From NCBI GenBank assembly GCA_902762805.1, contig CACWPQ010000014.1, forward strand, positions 1-64,000: a stretch of 64,000 nucleotides of DNA, given 5' to 3'. Below the pieces are notes generated by a model. The model did no database searches and had not been told where the DNA came from. It worked only from the letters and a program-made list of their open reading frames with translations. Positions 63,801-64,000 of this stretch are shown here, in pieces. Source of the stretch: an uncultured Bacteroidota bacterium. Its GTDB lineage: Bacteria > Bacteroidota > Bacteroidia > Bacteroidales > P3. Made by a program: the position numbers and the translations under genes. Numbering within the stretch: the stretch's first letter is position 1; each line of letters opens with the position of its first letter.

Positions 63801-64000
63801 GGTGAGCACCAAGAAGTTGCGCTCATAGGCGTTGGTGCCCGTGGCGCGCATGGCGTCGGTCACCAGCGTGTCGTTGATGCCCTCCATCGGCCCCGTTGGT
63901 GGGAAGAGGAAGGCACGAGCCCAAATGGCCTCGAACTCCACCTCCATGCCGTACTCCGCCGCCGGCGAAATCCATATCTCCTGGTCGGCGTCCACCATCT
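60801..64000 (-). CDS. second large secreted Gly-rich FISUMP protein (5' end outside window)
   Basis: At least 1065 residues are visible; the start lies beyond base 64000. It aligns with the previous gene over the whole visible length: PAAEYGMEVEFEAIWARAF, CMADTKFEYIFIN, VFGGANQQMGKRVDIVM, NVYGGGNMGKISGNANVVIG. Two InlB-B-like repeats (GHWFRQWSDGNIENPR and GYRFLRWNDGSTDNPR) are present. The same FISUMP-type end follows (WVDLGLPSGLLWTECNLGA ... YYGFPIRAVRQ). Coding sequences have diverged clearly while their 3' elements (copies 4 and 5) are identical. No T9SS sorting domain is present. Confidence 0.85.
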   Translation of the reverse strand, partial: MVDADQEIWISPAAEYGMEVEFEAIWARAFLFPPTGPMEGINDTLVTDAMRATGTNAYERNFLVLTADDIASITNGSETTLAYNMEPLTITAVYPDGTDGTSSTLLTAVPAGVALNQHFLCMADTKFEYIFINSTAKAFAGNGYNIAMGRGIRSTTHQCVRMLAGLSATIPQRTFTIQYKIDTTYVETTDTTWNSDHTSYTIAKKPVYDTVDSWRVYRIEHVSASSQYNNRDARFVIRIESGTYKDVMPLYGGVFPNYLNSDWTSNANTAEPGTGNQPTIYDNYGAMSLYTNYAIFGSDYDRSVGDNYQLTVTNYLQGSYGGWLNRMDRSVGVDQYNWVVKSGNFLPGRIGYGQGGTTTFYISSVGTAYWSYASRRKIDVEGGMVPGISGGQDWSTGNYVDPADTNIWIRVRGGHIRSIIHGAGEYAAAKGGRRIVITGGTINGWVAGGCNGSRTDGGDLNGDAYVYIGGKAQLVPSAADPFINSSKGGNVYGAGSGNSGAAGTTATVGKVNNSYVVIADSCYIARNVYGGGNYGGVIGGGSKIYLLGGTVEGKVFGGANQQMGKRVDIVMRSGVVKGGVYGGSNLLGHVSGPVSVRVEGGTVGYEGCPDSLGNVFGSGYGEQTRVMGSVEVVVGNKNARRPHVDNPTIYSNVYGGGYAAPYNSVGNNYHVTTWNGEVKGSIFGGGLGTTAVIKGDTRVGVFGTTTVRGNVYGGGNMGKISGNANVVIGEDGRTYTLTVESNNTTMGAVEGGGDYLAGSEVRISATPASGHWFRQWSDGNIENPRTVTVTGNETYTAQFEAIINYTITATANDGTMGTVSGGGSYPANQAISLSATANEGYRFLRWNDGSTDNPRTVIVTGAAAYTAVFEAIPAGWVDLGLPSGLLWTECNLGATAPEQYGNYYAWGETTTKSTYNWDSYKYHTYVEGALHMTKYVPSDELTTLQPEDDVATQLLGPEAHIPTMTEWLELLAYTTVTNETLNGVAGRRFTSTVNGKSFFVPYTGYKTGSSTASSGTCTYFWTSTVSPSYVGNAVDIYIDDTYADLYDGSNGEGRYYGFPIRAVRQ

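Overview
This window comes from a GC-rich member of the Bacteroidetes, most likely Bacteroidales. Three things support that. Nearly every transcription unit starts with the Bacteroidetes -33/-7 promoter (TTTG, about 19 bp, TAnnTTTG). Leaders are A-rich with no Shine-Dalgarno sequence. A type IX secretion (T9SS) lipoprotein (GldD), a PorE-type OmpA protein and a protein with a T9SS C-terminal sorting domain are all present. I cannot name a genus.

Layout. 1-430: non-coding lead-in with the first copy of a dispersed palindromic element and the rpsL promoter. 431-18838: one continuous str-S10-spc-alpha block of 33 genes (rpsL to rplQ, including fusA, secY, map, infA and rpoA), closed by twin hairpins. 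19072-28201: a small conserved gene, a T9SS-exported repeat protein behind a 316-nt leader, eno, rsgA, a GT2 glycosyltransferase coupled to a GH2 pseudoenzyme, a CNNM/CBS membrane protein, and tRNA-Glu with rpsT. 28314-41873: an ECF sigma factor, a SpoU-type rRNA methylase, thiL, pcm, gldD, PBP2, rodA, clpX, a PorE-like protein and miaA. 41870-43754: an AT-richer five-gene minus-strand operon of small membrane-associated proteins with a J-domain protein and a degenerate J-domain protein. 44367-56644: a gene of unknown function, tandem propeller-peptidase paralogs, an ABC exporter, a Y-family polymerase with a small partner gene, a ferredoxin, a DUF4491 protein, a Gate-domain membrane protein and a porin. 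56836-64000: two very large secreted paralogs ending in a FISUMP-type domain, the second running off the window.

The strongest candidate for something undescribed is a pair of homologous non-coding leaders of about 315 nt (19390-19705 + and 43755-44068 -). They share two exact blocks of 18-20 nt and several hairpins that appear to covary. One lies in front of the T9SS cargo gene and the other in front of the J-domain membrane operon. Second is that operon itself. Third is a dispersed intergenic palindromic element of about 75-96 bp present five times, with compensatory stem changes and two copies that look chimeric.

A further theme is small repeats invading coding sequence at tolerant places: the linkers of clpX, an ABC exporter and an rRNA methylase, the C-terminus of a porin, and the start codons of thiL and gldD. 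Three proteins look like pseudoenzymes: a GH2 protein without its catalytic residues, a papain-like peptidase with Cys changed to Asn, and a retropepsin-like tail whose DTG is DER. All homology statements are by eye from motifs and remembered families; no search was run.
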